DNA of 64,000 nucleotides from Streptomyces musisoli. GTDB lineage: Bacteria; Actinomycetota; Actinomycetes; Streptomycetales; Streptomycetaceae. The DNA is taken from assembly GCF_016741855.1 (NCBI RefSeq), contig NZ_JAERRH010000004.1, positions 248,001 to 312,000 of the forward strand, written 5' to 3'. The position numbers and the translations under genes were made by a program. Below, in pieces: positions 56,080 through 64,000 of the stretch (position 1 is the first letter of the stretch; the number at the start of each line of letters is the position of its first letter). The notes beneath the pieces were generated by a model that saw nothing but the letters and a program-made list of their open reading frames with translations, made no database searches and was not told the DNA's origin.

Positions 56080-57369
56080 ATGCCGGAAGCCGCAAGCCTG
56101 CCACTCGACGACCCGCGGCCCCCGCGCAAGCTCTACCGCAGCAGCGACGGACGCTGGCTCGGCGGAGTGGCGCGGGGCCTCGCCGGGCATCTCGGGCTGC
56201 CCGTCGTCTGGGTGCGGCTCGTCTTCGTCGGCCTGTTCCTGGCCGACGGGCTCGGAGCGCTGCTGTACGCCGCGTTCTGGTTCTTCGTCCCGCTCGGCGT
56301 CGGTGGTGTCGGCGGCCAGAAGCCGTCGCTGGTGAGCACGGAGACCTCGCCGGACGGCCGCCGCAGACTGGTGGCCCGCAAGCCGGACCGGGGACAGATC
56401 GTCGCGCTGCTCCTCATGGTCGTCGTCTCCATGGTCTTCGTGGGCAGCGTCAACCTGGGCAGCGCGGCCAAGGCGTATCTGGTGCCCGCCGTGCTCGTCG
56501 CGGCCGGTGTCGCCCTCGTCTGGCGCCAGGCGGACAACGCACGCCGGGCCCGTTGGGTCGAGGCCGGCCGCCGACGCCGCACCCTCACCCTGCTGCGCAC
56601 GGCCGGCGGCGTCCTGCTCGTCACGGCCGGTGTCTCGGCCGTGTTCGTCCTCCAGGGCTCGGCCGCCCACCTGGGGGCGGTCCTTCAGGCCGCGCTCGCC
56701 GTCCTCGTCGGCATCACCCTGCTCGCGGGCCCGTACCTGGTCCGCATGACCCAGGACCTGTCCGAGGAGCGCCTGATGCGTATCCGTGCGCAGGAGCGCG
56801 CCGAGGTCGCCGCCCACGTCCACGACTCCGTGCTGCACACGCTCACCCTGATCCAGCGCAACGCCGAGAACGCGGGCGAGGTGCGCCGCCTCGCCCGCGC
56901 CCAGGAGCGCGATCTGCGTACCTGGCTGTACAAGCCGGAGGGCACCGGCAAGGACGAGGCCGACGAGCCGGACACGGTCGCCGAGGCGGTGCGGCGCAAC
57001 GCCGCCGAGGTGGAGGACAAGCACGGTGTACCCATCGAGGTCGTGATCGTCGGCGACTGCCCGCTGGACGAGAGGACCAGTGCGCAGATGCAGGCCGCGC
57101 GCGAGGCGATGGTGAACGCCGCCAAGTACGGTGGCGAGGGCGGCGCCGTACAGGTCTACGCCGAAGTCGAGGGAAAGACGGTCTTCGTGTCCGTGCGGGA
57201 CCGCGGCCCCGGCTTCGACCTCGACGCGATACCCGCCGACCGCATGGGCGTTAGAGAATCGATCATCGGCCGCATGGAGCGCAACGGCGGCACGGCCCGG
57301 CTGCGGGCGGTGCCGGGCGGCGGCACCGAGGTCGAGCTGGAGATGGAGAGGGCGGAGAAGACGTCATGA
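56080..57369 (+). CDS. PspC-domain sensor histidine kinase
   Basis: A 429-residue membrane histidine kinase of the LiaS/NarX-like HPK7 group. An N-terminal PspC domain (about 15-75; RKLYRSSDGRWLGGVARGLAGHLGL) is followed by several spans, the phospho-acceptor motif AAHVHDSVLHTLTLIQ (His near 247) and an ATPase domain with REAMVNAAKYGG (N box) and VRDRGPGFDL (G box). It overlaps the response-regulator gene by four bases (ATGA), so it is a cognate pair. The ATG at 56080 has no clear Shine-Dalgarno. Confidence 0.92.
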   Translation: MPEAASLPLDDPRPPRKLYRSSDGRWLGGVARGLAGHLGLPVVWVRLVFVGLFLADGLGALLYAAFWFFVPLGVGGVGGQKPSLVSTETSPDGRRRLVARKPDRGQIVALLLMVVVSMVFVGSVNLGSAAKAYLVPAVLVAAGVALVWRQADNARRARWVEAGRRRRTLTLLRTAGGVLLVTAGVSAVFVLQGSAAHLGAVLQAALAVLVGITLLAGPYLVRMTQDLSEERLMRIRAQERAEVAAHVHDSVLHTLTLIQRNAENAGEVRRLARAQERDLRTWLYKPEGTGKDEADEPDTVAEAVRRNAAEVEDKHGVPIEVVIVGDCPLDERTSAQMQAAREAMVNAAKYGGEGGAVQVYAEVEGKTVFVSVRDRGPGFDLDAIPADRMGVRESIIGRMERNGGTARLRAVPGGGTEVELEMERAEKTS

Positions 57370-58109
57370 GTGACGCGACCGAGGCGAACGGCACGGCGGG
57401 GGCGGCGGGGGCGGCCGGGGCCGGCCGGCCCGACGGCGGCGCGGGCGGGCGGCACGTGCGGGTGGTGCTCGTGGACGACCACCGGATGTTCCGCACCGGC
57501 GTCCAGGCCGAGATCGGTCAGACCTCCGAGACCGGGGTCGAGGTGGTCGGCGAGGCCGCGGACGTCGACCAGGCGGTCTCGGTCATCAACGCCACACGGC
57601 CGGAGGTGGTCCTCCTCGACGTCCACCTGCCGGGCGGCGGCGGTGTCGAAGTGCTGCGCCGCTGCGCGGCGTTGACGGCGGACGCCGAGCGGCCCGTCCG
57701 CTTTCTCGCGCTGTCCGTGTCGGACGCGGCGGAGGACGTGATCGGGGTGATCCGCGGCGGCGCCCGCGGCTATGTCACCAAGACCATCACCGGCGCCGAC
57801 CTGGTCGACTCGATCTTCCGTGTCCAGGAGGGCGACGCCGTCTTCTCCCCGCGACTGGCCGGGTTCGTCCTGGACGCCTTCGCCTCCACCGACGCCCCGC
57901 CCGTGGACGAGGACCTGGACCGCCTCACCCAGCGGGAGCGCGAGGTGCTGCGTCTGATCGCCCGGGGCTACGCCTACAAGGAGATCGCCAAGCAGCTGTT
58001 CATCTCGGTGAAGACGGTCGAGTCCCATGTCTCGGCGGTCCTGCGCAAGCTCCAGCTGTCCAACCGGCACGAGCTGACCCGCTGGGCGACCGCGCGCCGG
58101 CTGGTCTGA
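57366..58109 (+). CDS. NarL/LuxR-type response regulator
   Basis: A 247-residue response regulator paired with the upstream kinase. After a Gly/Ala-rich N-terminal tail of about 28 residues, the receiver domain has VLVDDHRMF, the phospho-accepting Asp in VVLLDVHLPG (near 84) and Lys in YVTKTITG; the C-terminal helix-turn-helix has LTQREREVLRLIARGYAYKEIA and VESHVSAVLRKLQ. It probably controls the divergent PspC operon and its own gene through the CCCTGA boxes. Confidence 0.95.
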   Translation: MSDATEANGTAGAAGAAGAGRPDGGAGGRHVRVVLVDDHRMFRTGVQAEIGQTSETGVEVVGEAADVDQAVSVINATRPEVVLLDVHLPGGGGVEVLRRCAALTADAERPVRFLALSVSDAAEDVIGVIRGGARGYVTKTITGADLVDSIFRVQEGDAVFSPRLAGFVLDAFASTDAPPVDEDLDRLTQREREVLRLIARGYAYKEIAKQLFISVKTVESHVSAVLRKLQLSNRHELTRWATARRLV

Positions 58110-58208
58110 CCCGGCGGGCCCGCCGCTCCACCGGCGCCGGCCCATCGGCCGACGCCCACGCCGACGCCATCCGCCGCCCCCGCCCTCACGCCACCCGCCG
58201 CCCCGCCC

Positions 58209-59273
58209 TCACGCCACCCGCGTCGCTCCCGCGAACGGCATCTGGTCGATCGGGGCCAGGCGGACCGGCGCCGACGGGTTCGGGGCGTGGATCATCTGGC
58301 CGTTGCCCACGTAGATGCCGACGTGGCTGATCCCGGAGTAGAAGAACACCAGGTCACCGGGACGGAGTTCGGCGCGGGAGACCCGTCGGCCCGCGTTGAT
58401 CTGGGCGTAGGTGGTGCGGGGCAGGGAGATGCCGGCGGCACGGTAGGCGGCCTGGGCCAGGCCCGAGCAGTCGAAGGCGTTCGGGCCGGTGGCACCCCAT
58501 ACATAGGGGCTGCCGAGCTTGCTGTAGGCGTAGGCGACGGCTGCCGCCGCCCGTCCGGTGGAGGCGGGGGCGGGCCCGGCCTGCTCCAGCGGCTCCCGTG
58601 GATCCGCCGCAGACCGGGAGGCGCGGGTGACCGTGCTGCCTGCGCCGGTGGCTTCGGTGCGCTGCCGTGGAGTCAGCCGCGCCAGCAGCCGCCGGGCCTC
58701 GTCGAGCTTGCCGGTGACGGTCTTCTTCTGCCGTCTCAGCTCGGCCTGCCGGGAGCGCAGCGTCTTCAGCTCGATGCGTGCGGCACCCCGCAGCTGCTCG
58801 ATCTCCCGCAGTTGCCGGCGCACCCGCGACACCGCGGCGACCTGCCGGTCGCCGACCCGCTCCGCGAGCGCGGCGCCGTCCAGATACCGGTCGGGGTCGC
58901 TGGAGAGGGCCAGTTGCCAGGCCGGGTCGATGCCGCCGTCCCGGTACTGCGCCGCCGCGACCGAACCCAGAGCGTCCCGGGCGGAGTTGAGTTTCTCCTG
59001 TCTGCGGGCGGCCTCGTCCTGGAACCCGCTCAGCCGCCGCTGGGCCGTGTCCGCCTTCTCCTTGGTCCCGTTGTACTTCTCGGTGGCGGCCTCGGCCTCC
59101 TGGTACAACGTCTCCACCTTGGCCTTCACCTGCGCCGGCGTCAGCTGCGGCTCCGCGTGCGCCGTCCCGTCGAAGCCGGTCGCGGTGGCCGCGCCCGCCA
59201 GGGCGAGTGTGGCGGCCGTCCGGGCCGTATGGCTGCTGAGCGAGCGTTGCGGGGGCTTGCGGTGGGCTGCCAC
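58209..59273 (-). CDS. secreted NlpC/P60 peptidoglycan hydrolase with coiled coil
   Basis: A secreted 354-residue endopeptidase. A signal peptide (HTARTAATLALAGAATATGF) precedes a long coiled coil (about 45-215), a short linker and the NlpC/P60 domain (about 235-354) with catalytic Cys269 in FDCSGL, His317 in SHVGIYVG and His329 in IHAP. Such RipA-like enzymes cut cross-link peptides in cell growth and division; the coiled coil may inhibit the active site. The start is uncertain: GTG 59273 is chosen at a workable distance from GGAAGGAC; GTG 59285 is too close to it. Confidence 0.9.
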   Translation of the reverse strand: MAAHRKPPQRSLSSHTARTAATLALAGAATATGFDGTAHAEPQLTPAQVKAKVETLYQEAEAATEKYNGTKEKADTAQRRLSGFQDEAARRQEKLNSARDALGSVAAAQYRDGGIDPAWQLALSSDPDRYLDGAALAERVGDRQVAAVSRVRRQLREIEQLRGAARIELKTLRSRQAELRRQKKTVTGKLDEARRLLARLTPRQRTEATGAGSTVTRASRSAADPREPLEQAGPAPASTGRAAAAVAYAYSKLGSPYVWGATGPNAFDCSGLAQAAYRAAGISLPRTTYAQINAGRRVSRAELRPGDLVFFYSGISHVGIYVGNGQMIHAPNPSAPVRLAPIDQMPFAGATRVA

Positions 59274-59852
59274 CTGGACCGTCACGTCCTTCCGTACGGC
59301 TTGTGCGACCGAGCGGTCGGTGCGCCCCGCGGCGGCCCGCACAGGGGAGTCGGGCCGCCGCCGGGCCTTTCTCGGCGGGGGCGACCGGTTGCCGCCCTGG
59401 CCTGGGCGGCGTGGGGGAGCCGGTCACCTGGGGGAGGACGCTAGGCCGGACGGTGACGAGTCGGTAACGCGGTGTGCGGAACTGATGTCGAAGGATCGGG
59501 TCGTGACCATATGTGACCGCCCCGACGGGCTGGAGTCGTCGTCTTTACGGAGCGTGGTGACCGAAGCGCGGAAAGCGGGACTGGCGGGGATCGTGGGGTG
59601 CTATGGGGCGCATATATGCGAGATCCGCAGTGCGTCGTCCGGCGCCCGGTGGCACACCGTCACCGAGCTGCTAACCCGCGCGGGCGGGCGGCCCGCCCCC
59701 ACCCCCGGGACAGCCCTGGGACCTCTTGGGCAGCCCCGGAACCCCCTGGACGTCTGGAACCTCCTGGACGCCTGCAGCCTCCCGGACGCCCCGGGCCTTC
59801 TGGAGGGCCCGGTGGCGAGGCGTGCGGGGGCTCCTGGCTAGGCTCCGGCTCC
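59274..59852. other. intergenic region between P60 gene and small membrane protein gene
   Basis: About 580 bases. The first 170 are the leader of the P60 gene; a TAGCGT hexamer with TTACCG 18 bases away (around 59440-59470, minus strand) is a possible promoter. Around 59730-59815 there are degenerate CTGGACGCC-type repeats. I do not see the c-di-AMP riboswitch found before the other P60 gene, nor a convincing ORF. Confidence 0.5.
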
Positions 59853-60206
59853 ATGGACGTACTCATCCATCTCTTCGTCGGCCTGCACATCATCGGTATC
59901 GCCGCGCTCCTCGGCGGTTTCCTCACCCAGATGAAGGCGATGGGCCAGGGCACCGCCCGGTTCGTGCCCGGGATGCTGCACGGCGCGATCACCATGCTGG
60001 TCACCGGCGTGGCCCTGGTCGGTCTCAACCAGGCCGACGACCACCACGTCAACAGCGTCAAGATCGGCGTGAAGCTGGCCCTGCTGATCGTGATCCTCGG
60101 CCTGGTCTACGTGAAGCGCGACGAGGAGCGGATCGACAAGGGCCTCTTCGGACTGGTCGGCCTGCTGACCATGGCCAACATCTTCATCGCCGTCCTGTGG
60201 ACCTGA
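59853..60206 (+). CDS. small integral membrane protein, four spans
   Basis: A 117-residue very hydrophobic protein with four predicted spans (LIHLFVGLHIIGIAALLGGFL, MLHGAITMLVTGVALVGL, IGVKLALLIVILGLVYV, LFGLVGLLTMANIFIAVLW), a conserved actinobacterial family of unknown function. TAGGCT at 59839-59844 lies eight bases before the ATG and no Shine-Dalgarno is seen, so it may be leaderless. Its 3' end faces the second P60 gene across a tandem repeat. Confidence 0.85.
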   Translation: MDVLIHLFVGLHIIGIAALLGGFLTQMKAMGQGTARFVPGMLHGAITMLVTGVALVGLNQADDHHVNSVKIGVKLALLIVILGLVYVKRDEERIDKGLFGLVGLLTMANIFIAVLWT

Positions 60207-60208
60207 TC

Positions 60209-60370
60209 CCCGGCGCGCCGCTGCGGCATCGGCCCGGCCGTACCACGCCGTGGCCGGACTGATCCTCGATGTGCCCCCTCCGGGGTCGGCCCGGCCCTAC
60301 GACGTTGTGGCCGGCTGATCCCCGGCGCGCCCCTACGGGGTCAGCCCGGCCTCACGACACTGTGGACGGC
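60209..60370. repeat. about 57-bp tandem repeat, three degenerate copies
   Basis: Units containing GGCGCGCC, a GGGGTCGGCCCGGCC-type centre and GTGGCCGGCTGATCC start near 60209, 60266 and 60322. The third includes the final codons and stop of the P60 gene ending at 60341, so the array appears to have arisen from that gene end. Confidence 0.8.
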
Positions 60371-61651
60371 CGCCTCGCCGGCGCCGGAGACCGATTCCTC
60401 GCGGACGTACGCGCCCGGCCTCGGGGCGTGGATCATCATCCCGTCACCGGTGCAGATCCCTACGTGACTGACGTCGTCGTGGAAGAACACCAGGTCGCCG
60501 GGGCGGATCTGGTCCGGCGGGACCGGAGTACCGGTGGCGGCCTGCTCGCGTGCGGTGCGCGGGAGCACGACCCCGGCGGACTTCCAGGCGGCCTGGACGA
60601 GGCCCGAGCAGTCGTAGGAGCCGGGACCGGCGGTGCCCGACAGGCACGGCTTGCCGAGCTGGGCACGGGCGAAGGCGATGGCCTTCCTGGCCTTGCTCGC
60701 ATACGTGCCGGACGGCGTGCCGGCGCCCTGGGCGGCCCGCTGCGCGAGCAGCACGCGCGCGTGGGCGAGCTTTTTCCGCACCCTGGCCTTGGCCGCCTTG
60801 GGGCCGCTCGCGGCGGTCTCCGGCAGGCTGTCGGCCGACGTCTTCCCGGCGCCGGCGGGCGCGGCCGGGGCGTTGCCCGTCTGCCGGGCCGGGGGAGTGA
60901 CCGTCGTGTCGCGGAGGGACGGCGTGTACGCCGGGTCCTTGCCCCCTGGGGTGACCGCCGTGTCCCGAAGGGATGAGGCCGGGCGCGCGTCCCGCGCGGG
61001 CGAAGCCGCGGTCCGGTCCCGTACCGGCTGAGTGATCCACGTGTCCCGTGCGTATGAAGTGATGTCCTGGTCCCGCACGGGTGAGGCGGGGGCCGCATCC
61101 CGCACCGACGGTGTGGGAGACGCGGACGGCACGGACGGTGTGACACCCGTGTCGCTCACGGGTGCCGCCGGGGCGGTGGCCGGCGCCGAGCCGAGACGGG
61201 CCTGGCCGGAGCCGTGCCGGGCCTGGCCCGGGCCGCGCTGGGCCGGGATCGCCGCCCGCTGGGCGGGCAGGCCACGGCCCTGGGCGCGCCGGGCGACCTC
61301 GTCGCGGAGCCGCTGGAGGCTGTCCGCGCGCCGGCGTGAGTCCTCGGCCCGCTCGGCCTCCTGGGCGCGCTCGGCCCGCTCGGCCTGCCGCGCCCGCTCG
61401 GCCTCCTGGGCCCATTCGGTCCGCTCCCGGCCGGAGGCGGACGTCTCGGCCCCCGACTCCGCCCGGCGGTAGAAGTCGTCGATCTTCCGTTCGATCTCCT
61501 CCACGCTCGGCCTGCCGTCGCCGGCCGCCGGCGCGGCCTCGGCGGTCTGGGAGAGCACGGCCACGGAGGTGAGGGCGGCCGTGGCGAGAGCGGGGGTGCG
61601 GATGCCCGCCCCGTGGGTTCCGCCGGGGCGCGGCTTGCGGTGCGACGCCAA
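60341..61651 (-). CDS. secreted NlpC/P60 peptidoglycan hydrolase with Arg-Asp nonapeptide repeats
   Basis: A 436-residue secreted endopeptidase. A signal peptide ending AEAAPA precedes a charged Glu/Arg/Ala coiled coil (about 50-130), a Pro/Thr-rich region with about eight degenerate 9-residue units built around RD (about 185-265) and the NlpC/P60 domain (about 310-436) with Cys348 in DCSGL, His396 in SHVGI and His408 in IHAP. The TTG start at 61651 is supported by GGAAGGAG at the right distance. The leader holds a ydaO-type c-di-AMP riboswitch, so expression should respond to c-di-AMP. Confidence 0.92.
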   Translation of the reverse strand: MASHRKPRPGGTHGAGIRTPALATAALTSVAVLSQTAEAAPAAGDGRPSVEEIERKIDDFYRRAESGAETSASGRERTEWAQEAERARQAERAERAQEAERAEDSRRRADSLQRLRDEVARRAQGRGLPAQRAAIPAQRGPGQARHGSGQARLGSAPATAPAAPVSDTGVTPSVPSASPTPSVRDAAPASPVRDQDITSYARDTWITQPVRDRTAASPARDARPASSLRDTAVTPGGKDPAYTPSLRDTTVTPPARQTGNAPAAPAGAGKTSADSLPETAASGPKAAKARVRKKLAHARVLLAQRAAQGAGTPSGTYASKARKAIAFARAQLGKPCLSGTAGPGSYDCSGLVQAAWKSAGVVLPRTAREQAATGTPVPPDQIRPGDLVFFHDDVSHVGICTGDGMMIHAPRPGAYVREESVSGAGEAAVHSVVRPG

Positions 61652-61674
61652 GGGAGGCGACTCCTTCCGTACTC

Positions 61675-61815
61675 CGCCTACCGGGTTAGCTGTCGGGTTC
61701 GGGCGGGTGCTTGGAAGGGTTGCCCTACGGCGTCGTCCCGGGCGGGAGTCGGCCGATTCACCCCAGGATCGGTGGGTCCCCGGCTCCGGGCACCGTGCGG
61801 GGGCGCGCCGGACTC
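61675..61815 (-). ncRNA. ydaO/yuaA-type c-di-AMP riboswitch
   Basis: On the minus strand the leader contains the conserved blocks of this class in order: GGGGACCCACCGATCC, GGGGTGAATCGG, AGGGCAACCCTTCC and CCGAACCCGACAGCTAACCC followed by GGTAGGCGG. ydaO riboswitches switch genes off when c-di-AMP is high and are known ahead of cell-wall hydrolases in actinobacteria. It ends about 25 bases before the TTG of the P60 gene; the 5' limit is approximate. Confidence 0.9.
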
Positions 61816-61873
61816 GGCGGAGGCCGCGCGGCCCGGCGACGTTCGCCGGAGTGGGGTCGTGCGGCCTGACGGC

Positions 61874-61903
61874 AACCTAGCCAACTCGTGTGTCTTCTGT
61901 GAA
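61874..61903 (-). promoter_or_regulatory. promoter of the riboswitch-P60 transcript
   Basis: On the minus strand TTCACA (61898-61903), an 18-base spacer and TAGGTT (61874-61879). The start would fall near 61867, giving a leader long enough for the full riboswitch. Confidence 0.55.
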
Positions 61904-62091
61904 GGTTGGTGTGCAGTATGTCCGATACATTTCCGTGACCTGAGAGCACTTTCATGCGCGCGTGACCAGGCGCTTTCTCTGAGTGAGCGGTTCGCGGCCG
62001 CTGCGGGCGCCGAGATCGGCTGTCCGGGAAACGGGCCATGTTCCGGGGACGGCGACCGGTTGTCGGTGGGGCACCCTAGACTCGGAGAGCG

Positions 62092-64000
62092 ATGAGCAGC
62101 CTCTTTGACGACAGCTTCCTGGCGGACCTCCAGCCCCCTCGCGGGCACGGGGAGGAGCCCCCGCCGCCGCCCGAGGACGATCACGCCCCGGAGCCGCTTC
62201 CGGACGATCTGTTCGGCGGGAGGTTCGACATGCCGCCGGACCGCGACGCCTACTACCGGGACGGCGCCCCCCGCCCCGTGCTCGACTCGGCGGCCCTGCT
62301 CGAGGGGCTGAACGAGAACCAGCGCGCCGCCGTCGCGCACGCCGGCTCCCCGCTGCTCATCGTCGCCGGCGCCGGTTCCGGCAAGACCCGTGTGCTCACC
62401 CACCGCATCGCCCACCTGCTCGCCGAGCGGGACGTGCACCCGGGCCAGATCCTCGCGATCACCTTCACCAACAAGGCCGCGGGCGAGATGAAGGAGCGCG
62501 TCGAGCAGCTCGTCGGCCCGCGCGCGAACGCGATGTGGGTGATGACCTTCCACAGCGCGTGCGTGCGCATCCTGCGCCGGGAGAGCAAGAAGCTCGGCTT
62601 CACGTCGTCGTTCTCGATCTACGACGCCGCCGACAGCAAGCGCCTGATGGCCCTGGTCTGCCGCGACCTGGATCTCGACCCCAAGCGCTTCCCGCCGAAG
62701 TCCTTCAGCGCCAAGATCAGCAATCTGAAGAACGAGCTGATCGACGAGGAGGACTTCGCCGCCCAGGCCGCTGGGGGCACCTCCCAGACGGAGTCTGGGG
62801 GAGGCTTCGAGAAGACCCTCGCCCAGGCCTACGCGCTGTACCAGTCGCGGCTGCGCGAGGCGAACGCGCTGGACTTCGACGACCTGATCATGACGACGGT
62901 CAACCTGCTGCGCGCCTTCCCGGACGTCGCCGAGCACTACCGCCGCCGCTTCCGGCACGTCCTCGTCGACGAGTACCAGGACACCAACCACGCCCAGTAC
63001 GCCCTCGTCCGCGAGCTGGTCGGGACGGGCGGACACGACGAGGACGTACCGCCCGGCGAGCACGACCTCCCGCCCGCCGAACTGTGCGTCGTGGGTGACG
63101 CGGACCAGTCGATCTACGCCTTCCGGGGCGCGACGATCCGCAACATCCTCCAGTTCGAGGAGGACTACCCGGACGCGACGACGATCCTGCTGGAGCAGAA
63201 CTACCGCTCCACGCAGACCATCCTGTCCGCCGCCAACGCGGTCATCGAGCGCAACGAGTCCCGCCGCCCGAAGAACCTGTGGACCAACGCCGGCCAGGGC
63301 GCCCGGATCACCGGGTACGTCGCCGACACCGAGCACGACGAGGCCCAGTTCGTCTCGGACGAGATAGACCGCCTGGTCGACGCGGGCGAGGCCAAGGCCG
63401 GCGACGTCGCCGTCTTCTACCGCACCAACGCCCAGTCCCGTGTCTTCGAAGAGGTCTTCATCCGCGTCGGCCTGCCCTACAAGGTCGTCGGCGGTGTCCG
63501 CTTCTACGAGCGCAAGGAGGTCCGGGACGTCCTCGCCTACCTGCGTGTCCTCGCCAATCCGGAGGACTCGGTGCCGCTGCGCCGCATCCTCAACGTGCCC
63601 AAGCGGGGCATCGGCGAGCGCGCGGAGGCGATGATCGACGCTCTCGCCCAGCGCGAGAAGATCAGCTTCCCGCAGGCCCTCAAGCGCGTCGACGAGGCGT
63701 ACGGCATGGCCGCGCGCTCCACCAACGCGGTCAAGCGGTTCAACACGCTGATGGAGGAACTGCGGACGATCGTGGAGTCCGGTGCCGGACCGGCCACCGT
63801 CCTCGAAGCGATACTCGAACGCACCGGCTACCTCGCCGAGTTGCAGGCGTCCACCGACCCGCAGGACGAGACCCGGATCGAGAACCTCCAGGAACTCGCC
63901 GCCGTGGCCCTGGAGTTCGAGCAGGAACGCGCGGAGGGGGAGCAGGGCACCCTCGCGGACTTCCTGGAGCAGGTCGCGCTGGTCGCCGACTCCGACCAGA
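62092..64000 (+). CDS. pcrA: ATP-dependent DNA helicase PcrA/UvrD, 3' end beyond window
   Basis: The first 636 codons of a superfamily 1A helicase that unwinds DNA in repair and clears recombinase or stalled polymerase. An acidic Pro-rich N-terminal tail (about 1-60) precedes motif Ia/Walker A GAGSGKTR (about 93-101), FTNKAAGEMKERV, the Walker B VDEYQDTN (near 293), GDADQSIYAFRGA and QNYRSTQTI. ATG 62092 has GGAGAG very near, and TAGACT at 62077-62082 is a likely -10, so the leader is only a few bases. About ten extra residues near 227-237 come from a repeat element inserted in frame (see 62770-62804). Confidence 0.96.
   Translation, partial: MSSLFDDSFLADLQPPRGHGEEPPPPPEDDHAPEPLPDDLFGGRFDMPPDRDAYYRDGAPRPVLDSAALLEGLNENQRAAVAHAGSPLLIVAGAGSGKTRVLTHRIAHLLAERDVHPGQILAITFTNKAAGEMKERVEQLVGPRANAMWVMTFHSACVRILRRESKKLGFTSSFSIYDAADSKRLMALVCRDLDLDPKRFPPKSFSAKISNLKNELIDEEDFAAQAAGGTSQTESGGGFEKTLAQAYALYQSRLREANALDFDDLIMTTVNLLRAFPDVAEHYRRRFRHVLVDEYQDTNHAQYALVRELVGTGGHDEDVPPGEHDLPPAELCVVGDADQSIYAFRGATIRNILQFEEDYPDATTILLEQNYRSTQTILSAANAVIERNESRRPKNLWTNAGQGARITGYVADTEHDEAQFVSDEIDRLVDAGEAKAGDVAVFYRTNAQSRVFEEVFIRVGLPYKVVGGVRFYERKEVRDVLAYLRVLANPEDSVPLRRILNVPKRGIGERAEAMIDALAQREKISFPQALKRVDEAYGMAARSTNAVKRFNTLMEELRTIVESGAGPATVLEAILERTGYLAELQASTDPQDETRIENLQELAAVALEFEQERAEGEQGTLADFLEQVALVADSDQ
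62770..62804. repeat. small palindromic Streptomyces repeat inserted in pcrA
   Basis: GCTGGGGGCACCTCCCAGAC followed by GGAGTCTGGGGGAG is a variant of a hairpin element that I recognise as widespread in streptomycete genomes. It adds about ten residues of Gly/Ser/Thr type to PcrA between ISNLKNELIDEEDFAAQAA and GFEKTLAQAYALYQ without breaking the frame. Confidence 0.75.

Noticed and set aside
59274..59450. Second c-di-AMP riboswitch upstream of the first P60 gene
   Set aside because: The leader lacks the GTGAATC and GACAGCTAACC blocks that define the class.
59485..59841. ORF beginning MSKDRVVTICDRPDG between the first P60 gene and the small membrane protein gene
   Set aside because: No ribosome-binding site, the second half is low-complexity Pro/Leu repeat sequence, and the frame seems to be open by composition only.

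Overview
The window is high-GC actinobacterial DNA, almost certainly from a Streptomyces chromosome. GTG starts are common, many genes lack a leader or have short leaders, and the gene order matches, from memory, the S. coelicolor core region around SCO4746-SCO4797: tsaE/tsaB/rimI/tsaD, groES-groEL, whiD/bldM, shbA, guaB, a Ser/Thr kinase cluster, guaA, pcrA. There are no tRNA or rRNA genes, CRISPR arrays or insertion sequences. No database search was possible; names rest on recognised motifs.

Layout. 0.1-5.5 kb: a hydrolase and the tRNA t6A-modification genes tsaE, tsaB and tsaD with rimI between them, in a tightly overlapping operon. 5.5-6.1 kb: a likely independent structured small RNA and a LacI-type remnant. 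6.1-9 kb: an LCP cell-wall ligase, then an ECF42-type sigma factor with its DGPF partner and a matching promoter. 9-15.2 kb: a membrane NACHT/WD40 protein, a THUMP-like methyltransferase and two polysaccharide deacetylase lipoproteins. 15.4-17.7 kb: groES-groEL behind two CIRCE operators. 17.7-21 kb: small metabolic genes and a LysR regulator. 21.1-23.9 kb: the developmental regulators whiD and bldM (with a sigma-BldN promoter) and the sigma factor shbA. 24-26.8 kb: guaB and guaB3. 26.8-30.8 kb: a membrane protein, a nucleotide-sugar dehydrogenase homologue lacking its catalytic residues, and glpD. 31.4-43.9 kb: six kinase-family genes, including one clear pseudokinase and, before the last one, the scar of a divergent AraC/MBL-hydrolase pair. 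44-47.4 kb: succinic semialdehyde dehydrogenase and a GMC oxidoreductase. 48.3-50.4 kb: chorismate mutase, with an apparent Phe/Tyr leader-peptide attenuator, divergent from guaA. 50.4-58.1 kb: small enzymes, membrane proteins and a PspC/two-component module. 58.2-64 kb: two NlpC/P60 hydrolases, the second behind a ydaO-type c-di-AMP riboswitch, and the 5' part of pcrA.

Much of the content serves growth and development: cell-wall enzymes and kinases, sporulation regulators, principal-sigma supply (shbA), purine nucleotide synthesis, chaperones and DNA repair. Less ordinary signals are the small RNA at 5.57-5.72 kb, the chorismate mutase attenuator, several homologues that have lost catalytic residues, and a repeated pattern of short tandem duplications that start at or straddle the stop codons of at least six genes.
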